Source: Taishania sp045629585 (lineage in GTDB: Bacteria; Bacteroidota; Bacteroidia; Flavobacteriales_D; Crocinitomicaceae). Taken from it: a DNA stretch of 64,000 nt. The stretch lies in contig JAZQRM010000021.1 in assembly GCA_045629585.1 (NCBI GenBank), positions 62,001 to 126,000 of the forward strand. Direction: 5' to 3'. Below are positions 17,901-26,974 of the stretch, piece after piece (the stretch's first letter is position 1; each line of letters begins with the position of its first letter). A model generated the notes under the pieces. The model did not search any database, had not been told where the DNA came from, and saw nothing but the letters and a program-made list of their open reading frames with translations. The translations under genes and the position numbers were made by a program.

Positions 17901-20011
17901 GCGAGTTTGATTTTTTCTACTTTTAATTTCATAAAACCAAATAGTACAGTTGCATTTTCGCCGTCTAATGACTCTACCGTTCCAGATTTTTTTGTGTCAA
18001 TTAATTTAACAGTCGATCCCACAATTATCTTGTGACGTTGATAAGGATCTTCTTCTGGCTTTTCGATTTTCTTCTTTTTAATCTTCAATTTAGCTTCCGC
18101 TTTGAGTTTTTCACTGCGTGCTACATCATCTCTTTTTAGTTTTTCAACCGCGATATATTTTTTTATCTCTTGTAACAAATCATTATTTGCACCTTTGTTT
18201 TTGGTATTCATATTATACCTATTTACATAACTATCAAATTTTGTTCCGTATGTTATGTACTTCTGATTTTTTTCAGATTGTTCTTTTTGTGTCGACAGTT
18301 TTTGATCGAGTTGTTTTTTACGATTTTGAAATTCTAGTTGTATCTGTAGCGCTTTTTGTTGCGCTTCTTGGTGATCCTGGTTCATTCGTTCAAAATGATT
18401 TTTCTCCTTTTGAAGCTCATTTAGCAAACGATCCATCTTCACCTTTTTATCATCTAATCGGCTTTTAGCTTCTTCAATTATACTTAAAGGGATACCGTTT
18501 ATTTGCGCTACCTCAAAGGTAAAGGAACTACCGGGTTGCCCCATGTTAAAACGATAGAGCGGTTCAAGTGTTTGTGAATTAAATAGCATACAACCATTTG
18601 TTGCTTCAGGTAATGAATTAGCCTTTAATTTTATATTACTATAGTGTGTTGTGATAACAGAAAAACATCCTTTTTTATAAAGCTCTTCGAAGAAAACTTC
18701 AGCAAGGGCACCACCTAAATCCGGATCAGATCCCGTTCCGAACTCATCTAGTAGGAGGAGAGTCCTTTTATTGGTTACCTTTAAGAAATGATTCATTCGT
18801 CGCAATCTATAGGAGTAGGTGCTTAATTCATTTTCTATAGATTGATTATCTCCTATGTCGGAAAGGATTTGCTGAAATAAACAAATGTGACTATTTGGGT
18901 TCACGGGGATAAGTAATCCTGATTGCAACATCAATTGAAGTAGACCAACCGTTTTTAAGGTTATACTTTTTCCACCTGCATTAGGTCCTGAGATTACGAG
19001 CATTCTAGATTTTTTATCTAGATGAATGCGTTGAGGGATTGTTTGTTTGCCTAATAATTTATTATTTCGCCATAAAATTGGGTGATATGCATCTACAAGC
19101 TCAATTTCAGTGTGAAGAACAATTCCTGGAAGTACACAATCTAACTCAAGTGCCAATCGAGCTTTAGCATTAATAAAATCAAATTCAGTTAGAACGGCTT
19201 GGTAGTTTTCAATTAATGGTAGATAATCGGATATTTTTTGAGTTAAATCTCTAAGAATCTTGTAAACTTCTTTTCGCTCTTCGTCAATTTGTAGTTCTAG
19301 TTCGTTATTTAAAGGGACATTTACTTGTGGCTCAATATATACAAGGTTTCCTGTTTTACTTGAACCCACAACGTTCCCTGAAACTTGACGTTTGTACGAT
19401 GCTAAAACAGTAAGAACGCGTCTTTCGTTATAGAATGTTTCATGGGTTTCACCTAAATAATTTCCTTTTAGTAAACGTCTGATTTCTTTATCGAAGTTTT
19501 TGTTAATTTGATTTCGAATTTGTTTAATCTCCGCTCTTATAAGTGTTAATTGAGCAGAGGCGTCATCAACAACTTTCCAGTTTAAGTCAAAAATGGATCG
19601 AATTAACTCAATAATTTCAGTCGTTTGTTCTGTATCTTCAACAACCTTAGCTAATAAGGGATATAATTTATCTTTTCGCTTAAAAAAATCAGCCAATTGA
19701 TTCCCTAGGATAGAAGCCGTTGTTATTCGACTAAAGCCTTCTGGGGTTAAAACTGAATTTTTTACACCAAGTGCTTGAATCTCTTTTTGTAATTCCTCAA
19801 AATCTAAGGAAGGAAAACTTTCTCCGTTTCTACGTATGCTACACAATTCGTTTACACGCTGTAAATCGTCTTCAATCGCGTTAAAATCGGAGCTTGGACC
19901 TAATTCATCAATTCGCTTTGCAGCGGTAGGACCAATTGCATAATTACTCAACCATCCGAGAACGGTCGGAAATTCTAAATCTATTAAGGTTTGTTTGTCA
20001 AATTTGGACAT
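17888..20011 (-). CDS. mutS2: MutS2-like ATPase without Smr domain
   Basis: MutS-family ATPase of the MutS2 type, implicated in other bacteria in suppressing recombination or in ribosome rescue. 707 residues. Core and clamp helices (about 1-300) lead to the ATPase with Walker A GPNAGGKS at 342-349, Walker B in TLLLLDEFGTGSDPDLGGA and the following VITTHYSNIK. A long charged coiled coil (about 500-600) then leads to a KOW-like beta module (IIVGSTVKLIDTKKSGTVESL) at the C-terminus. The usual C-terminal Smr nuclease domain of about 80 residues is missing, and the gene ends naturally. Confidence 0.9.
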   Translation of the reverse strand: MSKFDKQTLIDLEFPTVLGWLSNYAIGPTAAKRIDELGPSSDFNAIEDDLQRVNELCSIRRNGESFPSLDFEELQKEIQALGVKNSVLTPEGFSRITTASILGNQLADFFKRKDKLYPLLAKVVEDTEQTTEIIELIRSIFDLNWKVVDDASAQLTLIRAEIKQIRNQINKNFDKEIRRLLKGNYLGETHETFYNERRVLTVLASYKRQVSGNVVGSSKTGNLVYIEPQVNVPLNNELELQIDEERKEVYKILRDLTQKISDYLPLIENYQAVLTEFDFINAKARLALELDCVLPGIVLHTEIELVDAYHPILWRNNKLLGKQTIPQRIHLDKKSRMLVISGPNAGGKSITLKTVGLLQLMLQSGLLIPVNPNSHICLFQQILSDIGDNQSIENELSTYSYRLRRMNHFLKVTNKRTLLLLDEFGTGSDPDLGGALAEVFFEELYKKGCFSVITTHYSNIKLKANSLPEATNGCMLFNSQTLEPLYRFNMGQPGSSFTFEVAQINGIPLSIIEEAKSRLDDKKVKMDRLLNELQKEKNHFERMNQDHQEAQQKALQIQLEFQNRKKQLDQKLSTQKEQSEKNQKYITYGTKFDSYVNRYNMNTKNKGANNDLLQEIKKYIAVEKLKRDDVARSEKLKAEAKLKIKKKKIEKPEEDPYQRHKIIVGSTVKLIDTKKSGTVESLDGENATVLFGFMKLKVEKIKLAWLK

Positions 20012-20059
20012 ACTGCAAAAATACGTTTTAAAGCGATTTGTGCTAAATATTAAATGAAT

Positions 20060-20749
20060 TTATAAATTACTTTCATCGGCAAAACTGTAATATGAATTTG
20101 AACCAATTATTAAATGGTCAAGTATGGAAATGTCAATAAGTTGTCCGAAAGATTTTAATTTTTTAGTGAGATCAATGTCTGCTTGACTGGGTTGAATAGA
20201 ACCACTGGGATGATTGTGTGCTATTATAATTCCGGTGGCGTTTAATAGTAATGCTTCTTTAAATAATAATTTCCCATCAGCTACTGTACCATGTATTCCG
20301 CCAATGGATAGCTGTTTTTTACTGATTACTTGGTTTGAACGTGATAAGTAGATGGCGTGAAATTCCTCATGCTGTAAATCGATTAGATCAGAGTAAATTA
20401 TTTTATAGGCATCACTAGAACCTGTTATTCTGGGTAATTCTTTGGGGATTGCCTGTGCTCTTCGCCTTCCTAGTTCAAAGGCAGCCGATAGTGTAATTGC
20501 TTTTGCGGAGCCTATTCCTTTAATTGTTTTTAGTTGCGAAATAGATAATCGTCCTAGGTTATTTAAGTCATTGTCGCAAGAATGTAATAATTCTTGACCA
20601 AGCTCTAAAGCTGATCTGTTTGTTGTTCCCGTACTGATCAAAATAGCTAAAAGTTCAGCATCTGAAAGAGCAGACTTTCCTTTGAGCAGCATTTTCTCTC
20701 GTGGACGATCATCTTCCGCCCATTGTTTAATTGACAAATTAGTGTTCAT
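20060..20749 (-). CDS. radC: RadC-family JAB/MPN domain protein
   Basis: 229 residues, full length. N-terminal UPF0758 region (REKMLLKGKSALSDAELLAILIS), a helix-hairpin-helix at about 72-88 (LKTIKGIGSAKA), then a JAB/MPN metalloprotease-like domain with the metal ligands H178 and H180 in AHNHPSG and D191 (SQAD). Historically named a DNA repair protein, but its real role in cells is uncertain. It lies 48 bases upstream of the MutS2-like gene on the same strand. Confidence 0.95.
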   Translation of the reverse strand: MNTNLSIKQWAEDDRPREKMLLKGKSALSDAELLAILISTGTTNRSALELGQELLHSCDNDLNNLGRLSISQLKTIKGIGSAKAITLSAAFELGRRRAQAIPKELPRITGSSDAYKIIYSDLIDLQHEEFHAIYLSRSNQVISKKQLSIGGIHGTVADGKLLFKEALLLNATGIIIAHNHPSGSIQPSQADIDLTKKLKSFGQLIDISILDHLIIGSNSYYSFADESNL

Positions 20750-20876
20750 AGATAAAAGGCTTTGCTACTTAAGATACAAAAAAAAGAGGCTATTTTCACG
20801 TTCTTAAAAGTGTAAAGATCAAAAAGGGTATAAAAATTGATTGAAAACACTTCTAAACAAACGAAAAAAAAGATAA

Positions 20877-21998
20877 ATGAATAATTTATATGCTTGCATT
20901 TTAGCGAGTGCACTTGTCTTCTCTGGTGCTACTTTTGCTCAAGACTTTTCTGGTCCCCGTTTCGAGAAAATTTCAATAAATGATTATAACAATTGGCAAT
21001 GGAGTGAGCTGGACGAACAAGTAAAAAAATACGTTAGTAATCTAACAGCCGAAGAAAAGGTTGCACAGTTGATTATGCCTGCAATGGGACGATTGGGACA
21101 ACCTGAGGAGAAAATTAATCGTTGGGTTGCAGAAGGGAAAATTGGAGGAATTCTAATGTTAAATGGTACAAAAGAACAATTCACAGAGTGGACGGAACGA
21201 TATAATGAACAAAATAAGAAAAGTGGACGTACCGCATTTTTCTATTCCGCTGATGCAGAGCCTTCACTGGTAAATAGAAAAATTACTGGGTCAACAATTG
21301 TTAAGAAAGCCAATGAGTTAGAATCTCTTGAAGATGTATCAGAGGTTGCACAGATAATTTCAAAAGATTTGAACAAAATAGGGATCAATTACAATTTTGC
21401 TCCTGTATCTGATATGGCTTCTAATGGAACGGTAGGGTATAGAGGTTTTGGTAAGGATCCGAAAAACATTGTTCCTTACTCGATGGAGTTTGTAAACCAG
21501 TCGACGAAGCAAAATATTTTAACTTCAGTAAAGCATTTCCCAGGTCATGGATTGGTAGTTGGTGATACGCATAAAGCTTTACAAACCATTGACGGAGAGA
21601 TGAAGGAGTTATATATTTTTAAGGAATTAATAGACAACAAAGTCCCTTCAATAATGGTTGGACATATTGCAGTTACTAATAACGCGAAGTATAATACAAA
21701 GGGATTACCAGCTACTGTTAGCCCTGTTATAATTCAAGATTTGCTGCGTAGTGAAATGGGGTACAAAGGTCTTGTTGTCACAGATGCTATGAATATGGGA
21801 GGCGTAATAAAGGTTCCAAATTATTCAGTAAAAGCAATTGAAGCAGGTGTTGACATCATCCTGATGCCATTAGATACAGATAAAGCGTATGATGAGATTC
21901 TCACTAAGTACAAGCAAGACATTTCTTTTGCTAAGAAAGTAGATGAGGCAACATATAGAATTATTAGAATGAAGATTTGCCAAGGATTAATAAAGTAG
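20877..21998 (+). CDS. Glycoside hydrolase family 3, NagZ-like beta-N-acetylhexosaminidase
   Basis: Predicted exported glycosidase of family GH3; NagZ enzymes remove GlcNAc from muropeptides. 373 residues with a signal peptide (LVFSGATFAQ). The TIM barrel carries the NagZ signature K219-H220-FPGHG followed by the acid/base loop D230-T-H232, and the catalytic nucleophile D303 in VVTDAMNM. Unlike cytoplasmic E. coli NagZ, this one should work in the periplasm or outside. Second GH3 domain of the window; the other (37512) is fused to a beta-lactamase-fold domain. It ends at a good terminator. Confidence 0.9.
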   Translation: MNNLYACILASALVFSGATFAQDFSGPRFEKISINDYNNWQWSELDEQVKKYVSNLTAEEKVAQLIMPAMGRLGQPEEKINRWVAEGKIGGILMLNGTKEQFTEWTERYNEQNKKSGRTAFFYSADAEPSLVNRKITGSTIVKKANELESLEDVSEVAQIISKDLNKIGINYNFAPVSDMASNGTVGYRGFGKDPKNIVPYSMEFVNQSTKQNILTSVKHFPGHGLVVGDTHKALQTIDGEMKELYIFKELIDNKVPSIMVGHIAVTNNAKYNTKGLPATVSPVIIQDLLRSEMGYKGLVVTDAMNMGGVIKVPNYSVKAIEAGVDIILMPLDTDKAYDEILTKYKQDISFAKKVDEATYRIIRMKICQGLIK

Positions 21999-22020
21999 AT
22001 TTTCGGAAGGTATAAAACAT

Positions 22021-22051
22021 AAAAAAAGCCACTTTTACAGTGGCTTTTTTT
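22021..22051. terminator. Bidirectional terminator
   Basis: Arms GCCACT and AGTGGC flanked by A7 and T7 make a stem extending through the AT flanks. It sits between the convergent GH3 and GNAT genes and can serve both. Confidence 0.9.
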
Positions 22052-22052
22052 A

Positions 22053-22514
22053 TTATCTCTTTAATCGCATTTCAACAATTGTGTTAGAAAAACCAAATTT
22101 TTCATACATATTCAGAAGTGTTTTATCATTCTTTAAATGTAGCATGATATCTCCCTTTGCATGTCGTTTGATTTGATTAATCATTTGTGTTGCGATTCCT
22201 TTATTGCGGTGGTCTTGATGCACACCAAGGTAAACTAATATGTTTTCGGCTATGTAACCTTGCATTCCTGTGTAATTAAGGATGGCCACACTTACAATTT
22301 TTTCATTGATCTTATTTACAATCGTAAAACCACCAAAGGAATGAATTTCTTTGAGTGAATAATCCATTGCTAGTCTAATATTTTTCTTGCAAGGATCAAA
22401 ATTTTCCAAAGTTGAAAATAAAAAATTAGTAATTGCAATCTTTTCAAATTCCGAGGGACGATTAGTTGCAGTGTAGACAAAATTTTCTGTAATGATACCT
22501 TCTAAAATATGCAT
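22053..22514 (-). CDS. GNAT-family N-acetyltransferase
   Basis: 153-residue acyltransferase of the GNAT superfamily. The acetyl-CoA-binding motif A is clear: VYLGVHQDHRNKGIATQMINQI (beta4, then the R-x-x-G-x-A loop), followed by motif B with MYEKFGF. The N-terminal 60 residues are variable and give no clue to the acceptor. Monocistronic; the upstream spacer 22515-22672 is AT-rich with no further gene or clear structure. Confidence 0.85.
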   Translation of the reverse strand: MHILEGIITENFVYTATNRPSEFEKIAITNFLFSTLENFDPCKKNIRLAMDYSLKEIHSFGGFTIVNKINEKIVSVAILNYTGMQGYIAENILVYLGVHQDHRNKGIATQMINQIKRHAKGDIMLHLKNDKTLLNMYEKFGFSNTIVEMRLKR

Positions 22515-22672
22515 ATCCGATTGAGTAAAGCGTTAATATCAAATATCAGTGATTTTACAGGTGGAAGCGGTTGATTATCTGTTTGTTAATTTAACTTAAT
22601 TGTTATTAGATATGCTTTTACATGAAAGTTTAAAGTATTTAATCGACTGGATTATGGTTTTCAGCGAAGATT

Positions 22673-23221
22673 TCATTTCAGTAAATCAATAAGTTCTCCT
22701 TGTAAGGTGGCTCCTTTATCCTTGTTGTACCATTTTTGAAGTTCTATTTTGATCTCATCGAAAGTTAATTCTTTTTCCAATTTCAATTCATCAAAACACT
22801 TTGTTAGGGATTGAGGTCTAGGTCCCCACACACGTTCATTTACACCATCACTAAAGATAACTATTGGAATACTTTTGCTTGTTCCGTTGGTTAGATATTG
22901 GTCAATTCTATATGGAGCAGCATCCCTTAATTCGAAATTAACTGTAATTGATTGATTTACCTCGCTTAAAAGAGCTATGAACGGTACAATGTGCGACGCA
23001 TCCCCACACCAAGGTTCTGTGATGATAATCCAATTAGTAAAAGTAGTTTGTTTAACTATTGAAATTAAATCTGTGTTCAGTTCACCTTTTTTAATCCATC
23101 TGTGATAACGCGCTGTATTAAGTTGCGTGTAATCAAAATACAACGGGTCGTCGTATGGCGCGTCCTTATATTTACCTGATGCTATAGCATTCATGTATTT
23201 TTCGTATTCAGTTCTATTCAT
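22673..23221 (-). CDS. Thioredoxin-like protein with single-Cys WCGD motif
   Basis: 182 residues, cytoplasmic (no signal peptide). The thioredoxin fold is seen in NWIIITEPWCGDASHIVPFIALLSE, where the active-site CxxC is replaced by WCGDAS, keeping only the first Cys. The cis-Pro loop is in TSKSIPIVIFSDG. Such single-Cys proteins form a Bacteroidota/Firmicutes thioredoxin-like family of unclear role, possibly a thiol transferase or bacillithiol-type function (inference). Divergent from the following dehydrogenase gene. Confidence 0.85.
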   Translation of the reverse strand: MNRTEYEKYMNAIASGKYKDAPYDDPLYFDYTQLNTARYHRWIKKGELNTDLISIVKQTTFTNWIIITEPWCGDASHIVPFIALLSEVNQSITVNFELRDAAPYRIDQYLTNGTSKSIPIVIFSDGVNERVWGPRPQSLTKCFDELKLEKELTFDEIKIELQKWYNKDKGATLQGELIDLLK

Positions 23222-23290
23222 TTTCTTAAAGATACATATCTATCCTATATTTTGAAGGATTTTTAACTATCATTTAAGTCTTAACTGTTG

Positions 23291-23298
23291 TATTTTTG
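23291..23298 (+). promoter_or_regulatory. -7 promoter element of the SDR gene
   Basis: TATTTTTG matches TAnnTTTG exactly and lies 23 bases before the ATG at 23322. No TTG at a proper -33 distance is visible. Confidence 0.5.
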
Positions 23299-23321
23299 TT
23301 GTTAAAATCGAACAGTATACC

Positions 23322-24029
23322 ATGGAAGGAAAAAAAGCGATTATCACAGGTGGTGGTAGAGGATTAGGGAAAGCAACGGCAATTGCGTTAGCTAAAGAAG
23401 GGGTTCATATTGCAATCACTGGGCGAAATGAAGCAAAATTAAAAGAGACAGTTGAAGAAATTAAATCTTTGGGGGTTAATGCTTTATATGCTGCGTTTGA
23501 TGTAGCAGACAGCAATGCTGTAAAGGCAAGTATGACAGAGTTAATTCAAAACCTTGGTGGTGTTGATATTCTTGTAAATAATGCGGGTATTGCTTCTTTT
23601 GGAACTTTCCTAGAAATGGATGAACAAACATGGGTAAATATATTAAACACCAATGTTTTGGGGATGTATTACGTTACTAAAGCGGTTTTACCTCACATGG
23701 TAAATCAAAATGAAGGAGATGTAATTAATGTGTCTTCCACTGCTGGATTAGCAGGAAATCCTACAACTTCAGCTTATTCAGCGTCAAAGTTTGCTGTCAT
23801 TGGAATGTCTGAATCAATTATGAAAGAGGTACGTAAGAACAATATTCGTGTTTCTACTTTAACACCAAGTACAATCGCTTCGGATATGTCAAAAGAGCTC
23901 GGATTAACGGATGGTAATCCAGATAAAGTGCTTCAACCAGAAGATTTTGCTGAGTTAATTGTTGATATTCTTAAATTCAAACGCAGAGCATTAATAAAGA
24001 ATGCAAGTATTTGGTCGACTAATCCTTGA
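23322..24029 (+). CDS. Short-chain dehydrogenase/reductase (FabG-like)
   Basis: NAD(P)-dependent oxidoreductase of the classical SDR family, 235 residues. Cofactor motif TGGGRGLGKATA at the N-terminus, structural NNAG, and the catalytic Ser-Tyr-Lys set in NVSSTAGLAGNPTTSAYSASK. The Arg in GRNEAKL after beta2 suggests NADP preference. It is annotated in related genomes as 3-oxoacyl-ACP reductase, but it is outside a fatty-acid cluster, so the substrate is open. It ends at a strong terminator. Confidence 0.9.
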   Translation: MEGKKAIITGGGRGLGKATAIALAKEGVHIAITGRNEAKLKETVEEIKSLGVNALYAAFDVADSNAVKASMTELIQNLGGVDILVNNAGIASFGTFLEMDEQTWVNILNTNVLGMYYVTKAVLPHMVNQNEGDVINVSSTAGLAGNPTTSAYSASKFAVIGMSESIMKEVRKNNIRVSTLTPSTIASDMSKELGLTDGNPDKVLQPEDFAELIVDILKFKRRALIKNASIWSTNP

Positions 24030-24072
24030 TTTTAAACAATAGAATGTTGATTTGAGATTATGCTTTCAAATC

Positions 24073-24100
24073 AAAAAGCCCCTTTCTCAAGGGGCTTTTG
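24073..24100. terminator. Bidirectional terminator
   Basis: Arms AAAAAGCCCCTT and AAGGGGCTTTT with a four-base loop, between the convergent SDR and E1 genes. Confidence 0.9.
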
Positions 24101-24106
24101 TGTTTT

Positions 24107-26551
24107 TTAATAGATTGAAGGATAATCTTTTGGATTTACTTCATGCATAATTGCATATGCTTTTTCTACGATATCATCTATACTCGGTTTAGAGAAATAA
24201 TCCCCATCTGTACCATAAGCAGGACGGTGATCTTTTGCACTTAGCGTTTCAGGAGCTGAATCTAAATGGTAATAACCTTTTTGTTCGACCAAAATTTTAT
24301 CAAGCATAAAAGCCGTTGCACCACTTGAAACATCTTCATCAACAAGTAGTAAACGATTGGTTTTCTTCAAGGATTCAACAATAGAATGGTTGATGTCAAA
24401 TGGTAATAATGTTTGCACATCGATTAATTCTACGTTTACACCTAATTCTAACAATTGTTTTGCAGCAACCTCGCATAAATTGAACGTAGATCCGTAAGAA
24501 ACAATTGTCAAATCTGAACCTGTTTTAACTACTTCAGGAATTCCTAAAGGAATACGGTATTCACCAATGTTACTTGGACGACGTTCTTTTGTACGGTATC
24601 CATTTAATGGTTCAATAACGATTGCTGGTTCATCCGCTTCTAATAATGTGTTGTAGAAACCTGCTGCAGTAACCATATTTCTAGGTACACAAACGTGAAT
24701 TCCTCGAACTGCATTAATAATCATTCCCATTGGAGACCCAGAGTGCCAAATACCTTCTAAGCGATGTCCTCTTGTGGAAATGATTAGAGGTGCTTTTTGT
24801 CCTCCTTTAGTACGGTATTGAACAGTTGCTAAATCATCTGATAAAACTTGAATTCCGTAAAGTAAATAATCTAAGTATTGAATTTCAGCAATTGGGCGTA
24901 AACCACGTAAAGCCATCCCAATACCTTGACCCAAAATGGTAATTTCACGAATACCAGTATCTGCTACCCGTAATTCACCATATTTTTCCTGCATCCCTTC
25001 AAGTGTCTGATTTACTCCTCCAATTTTACCAGCGTCTTCACCAAAGACTAAGACTTCTGGTCGTTTTGCAAGAATATGATCATAATTATCCCTCAAAATG
25101 ATTCGCCCATCTTCCATTGGTGCGTTATCATCATATTCAGGTGCAATTGGATTAACTTTTAATGCAGAGGATGTGGATTCAGAGTATAAATGCGAACCAT
25201 AACGCTCTTTATTTTGTTCAATGGCATTTTGTATCCATGCAGCCAAAGCTTGAGTTGCGGCATTTTTCTCGGTGCGTACCAGTCTAAGTATTTTGCGAGC
25301 TGTACCTAAAATCTCTTTACGTATTGGATCTTTCGATTTTTCAAGACTCTCAATATCTTTTTGGATAAAAACTTTATTTGGACTTAAGTCCGAAACAGCT
25401 TTTAAAAGTGGAAGTACTTGGTCTAAATCTCCTTTAAGTGAGTCTGTAAATGCTTTCCATGCTGCATTTTTACTATCTCTAACTATGATTTTAGCTTCTT
25501 CACTTATTTGATTTAACTCTTCTTCCGTTGCAATAATTAAACCATCTGCATTAAAGTTTAGAATCCATTCCTTAAACTTTTGAATACAGTCAAACTCAAC
25601 TTCCCATTTAAGACGCTCTTCTGACTTGTAGCGTTCGTGCGAACCAGAAGTAGAGTGGCCTTGTGGTTGATTTACTTCTTTAACATGTACTAAAACAGGA
25701 ATATGCTCTTCACGTGCTAGTTTTACCGCTTTTTCATACGTCTCACACAAATGGGCATAATCCCAACCTTTTGTCACGAAAATTTCATATCCAGGTTGGT
25801 CTTCAGTTCTTTGCATTCCTGCTAAAGCTTCAGAAATGCTATCTTTAGTCGTTTGATTGTTACGCGAAACGGAAATTCCATATCCATCATCCCAAACCGA
25901 CATTACCATAGGCACTTGTAAAACACCAGCTGCATTAATGGTTTCCCAGAAAGGACCTTCAGAAGTGGAAGCATCACCAATGGTACCAAAAGCGACTTCA
26001 TTTCCTTTATTAGAGAATTTTTTAAACGATTCTAAATCGTGTAATAATTCATTGTTTCGATATATTTTCGAAGCTTGGGCCAAACCTAAAAGGCGCGGCA
26101 TTTGCCCAGCAGTAGGGGAGATGTCTGCAGAAGAATTTTTTTGACTTAATAAATCTTTCCAATTCCCTTCGGCATCTAAGTTTCGAGTTGAATAATGACC
26201 ACCCATTTGACGACCTGCAGATTGGGGTTCGATCTCCACGTCGGTATGTGCATAAAGACCAGAGAAATACTGTTGTATTGTTAGTTGGTCAATAGCCATC
26301 ATTAATGTTTGGTCACGGTAATATCCTGAGCGAAAATCTCCATTTTGGAATTGTTTAGCCAAAGCAATTTGTGCTAATTCTTTTCCATCACCGAAGATTC
26401 CAAATTTTGCTTTACCAGTTAACACTTCTCTTCTCCCTAATAAGGAAGCTTCACGCGAGAGGCATGCTAAACGATAATCCGATAAAATGGTATCTTTAAA
26501 TGTTTGAAAATCCATTTGAGTCGTAGCTTGAGAGTTTATTTCCTTTGACAT
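24107..26551 (-). CDS. Fused 2-oxoacid dehydrogenase E1 (alpha + beta)
   Basis: Thiamine-diphosphate-dependent E1 component of a 2-oxoacid dehydrogenase complex, with alpha and beta subunits in one 814-residue chain. The alpha half (about 1-330) has the ThDP motif GDASTSEGPFWETINAAGVL and the downstream WDDGYGISVS; the beta half (from about 475) has GEDAGKIGGVNQTLEGM, the transketolase-like centre and the C-terminal domain ending VIDVQTLLPFD...LLLVDEDVSSGATA. The His of QPQGHSTSGSHERY fits the phosphorylation-loop region. Branched-chain 2-oxoacids or pyruvate are both possible. No E2 or E3 gene is nearby. Monocistronic. Confidence 0.92.
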   Translation of the reverse strand: MSKEINSQATTQMDFQTFKDTILSDYRLACLSREASLLGRREVLTGKAKFGIFGDGKELAQIALAKQFQNGDFRSGYYRDQTLMMAIDQLTIQQYFSGLYAHTDVEIEPQSAGRQMGGHYSTRNLDAEGNWKDLLSQKNSSADISPTAGQMPRLLGLAQASKIYRNNELLHDLESFKKFSNKGNEVAFGTIGDASTSEGPFWETINAAGVLQVPMVMSVWDDGYGISVSRNNQTTKDSISEALAGMQRTEDQPGYEIFVTKGWDYAHLCETYEKAVKLAREEHIPVLVHVKEVNQPQGHSTSGSHERYKSEERLKWEVEFDCIQKFKEWILNFNADGLIIATEEELNQISEEAKIIVRDSKNAAWKAFTDSLKGDLDQVLPLLKAVSDLSPNKVFIQKDIESLEKSKDPIRKEILGTARKILRLVRTEKNAATQALAAWIQNAIEQNKERYGSHLYSESTSSALKVNPIAPEYDDNAPMEDGRIILRDNYDHILAKRPEVLVFGEDAGKIGGVNQTLEGMQEKYGELRVADTGIREITILGQGIGMALRGLRPIAEIQYLDYLLYGIQVLSDDLATVQYRTKGGQKAPLIISTRGHRLEGIWHSGSPMGMIINAVRGIHVCVPRNMVTAAGFYNTLLEADEPAIVIEPLNGYRTKERRPSNIGEYRIPLGIPEVVKTGSDLTIVSYGSTFNLCEVAAKQLLELGVNVELIDVQTLLPFDINHSIVESLKKTNRLLLVDEDVSSGATAFMLDKILVEQKGYYHLDSAPETLSAKDHRPAYGTDGDYFSKPSIDDIVEKAYAIMHEVNPKDYPSIY

Positions 26552-26569
26552 AGCAATGTATTATACGGA

Positions 26570-26577
26570 CAAATATA
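26570..26577 (-). promoter_or_regulatory. -7 promoter element of the E1 gene
   Basis: Minus-strand TATATTTG, an exact TAnnTTTG, 18 bases before the E1 start codon. The -33 TTG is not evident. Confidence 0.5.
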
Positions 26578-26594
26578 TTAATTAAAGTGGACTA

Positions 26595-26629
26595 TTGTGA
26601 GTAACACATATAGGAAATAGCTAGATTTG
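26595..26629 (+). promoter_or_regulatory. Promoter of the small membrane protein
   Basis: TTG at 26595-26597 and TAGATTTG at 26622-26629, spacing 24 bases, a little longer than the usual 19-23. The -7 box is perfect and lies 22 bases before the ATG at 26652, which supports that small ORF being expressed. Confidence 0.5.
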
Positions 26630-26651
26630 TACACTTTTTATAAATAGATGA

Positions 26652-26762
26652 ATGATGAGTTGGAAAGAAAATATAAAAAAATACGCACCTTACTTTTTGG
26701 ATTTTTGGCAGTATCTTATTCTAATTGTGTTGTTTATAATAGCGGCAATAATTTTCTTGTAA
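26652..26762 (+). CDS. Predicted 36-residue single-pass membrane protein
   Basis: A short ORF beginning ATG-ATG. Translation gives a charged, amphipathic N-terminus (MMSWKENIKKYAPYFLDF) and one hydrophobic helix of about 17 residues (YLILIVLFIIAAIIFL) right to the stop. This is the layout of genuine small membrane proteins and it has a -7 box at the right distance. An overlapping frame from 26648 gives a less sensible peptide. It is divergent from the E1 gene and upstream of the tRNA promoter. The family is not recognised and the function is unknown. Confidence 0.5.
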   Translation: MMSWKENIKKYAPYFLDFWQYLILIVLFIIAAIIFL

Positions 26763-26790
26763 AAAAGTTGATTTTTTTTCTCGAAATCGC

Positions 26791-26820
26791 TTGCAGAAAC
26801 GAAATAAGTACTTAAATTTG
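26791..26820 (+). promoter_or_regulatory. tRNA operon promoter
   Basis: TTG at 26791-26793, a 19-base spacer and TAAATTTG at 26813-26820: a perfect match to the Bacteroidota housekeeping promoter, 65 bases before the first tRNA. Confidence 0.85.
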
Positions 26821-26885
26821 CACTCACAAATCGGTTAACAAACGGTTGACAAGAGTTGAAATAAGAAGAATTAATTTACCAATAA

Positions 26886-26959
26886 GCCGATGTAGCTCAG
26901 CTGGCTAGAGCAGCTGATTTGTAATCAGCAGGTCGTGGGTTCGAGTCCCTCTATCGGCT
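26886..26959 (+). tRNA. tRNA-Thr (anticodon TGT)
   Basis: 74-base cloverleaf: acceptor GCCGATG pairs with TATCGGC (one G-T), D arm with GCTCAGCTGGCTAGAGC, anticodon stem GCTGA/TCAGC around loop TTTGTAA giving anticodon TGT, and T arm GTGGGTTCGAGTCCCTC. The CCA end is not encoded. First of a tandem tRNA pair. Confidence 0.97.
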
Positions 26960-26974
26960 CAATTAATTTTATAA

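Noticed and set aside
25857..26144. Long ORF on the plus strand within the E1 gene, also others such as 25272-25511 and 6880-7188 (minus)
   Set aside because: They lie wholly inside strongly supported genes on the other strand, have no family-like sequence and no promoter or start signals; they are frame shadows.
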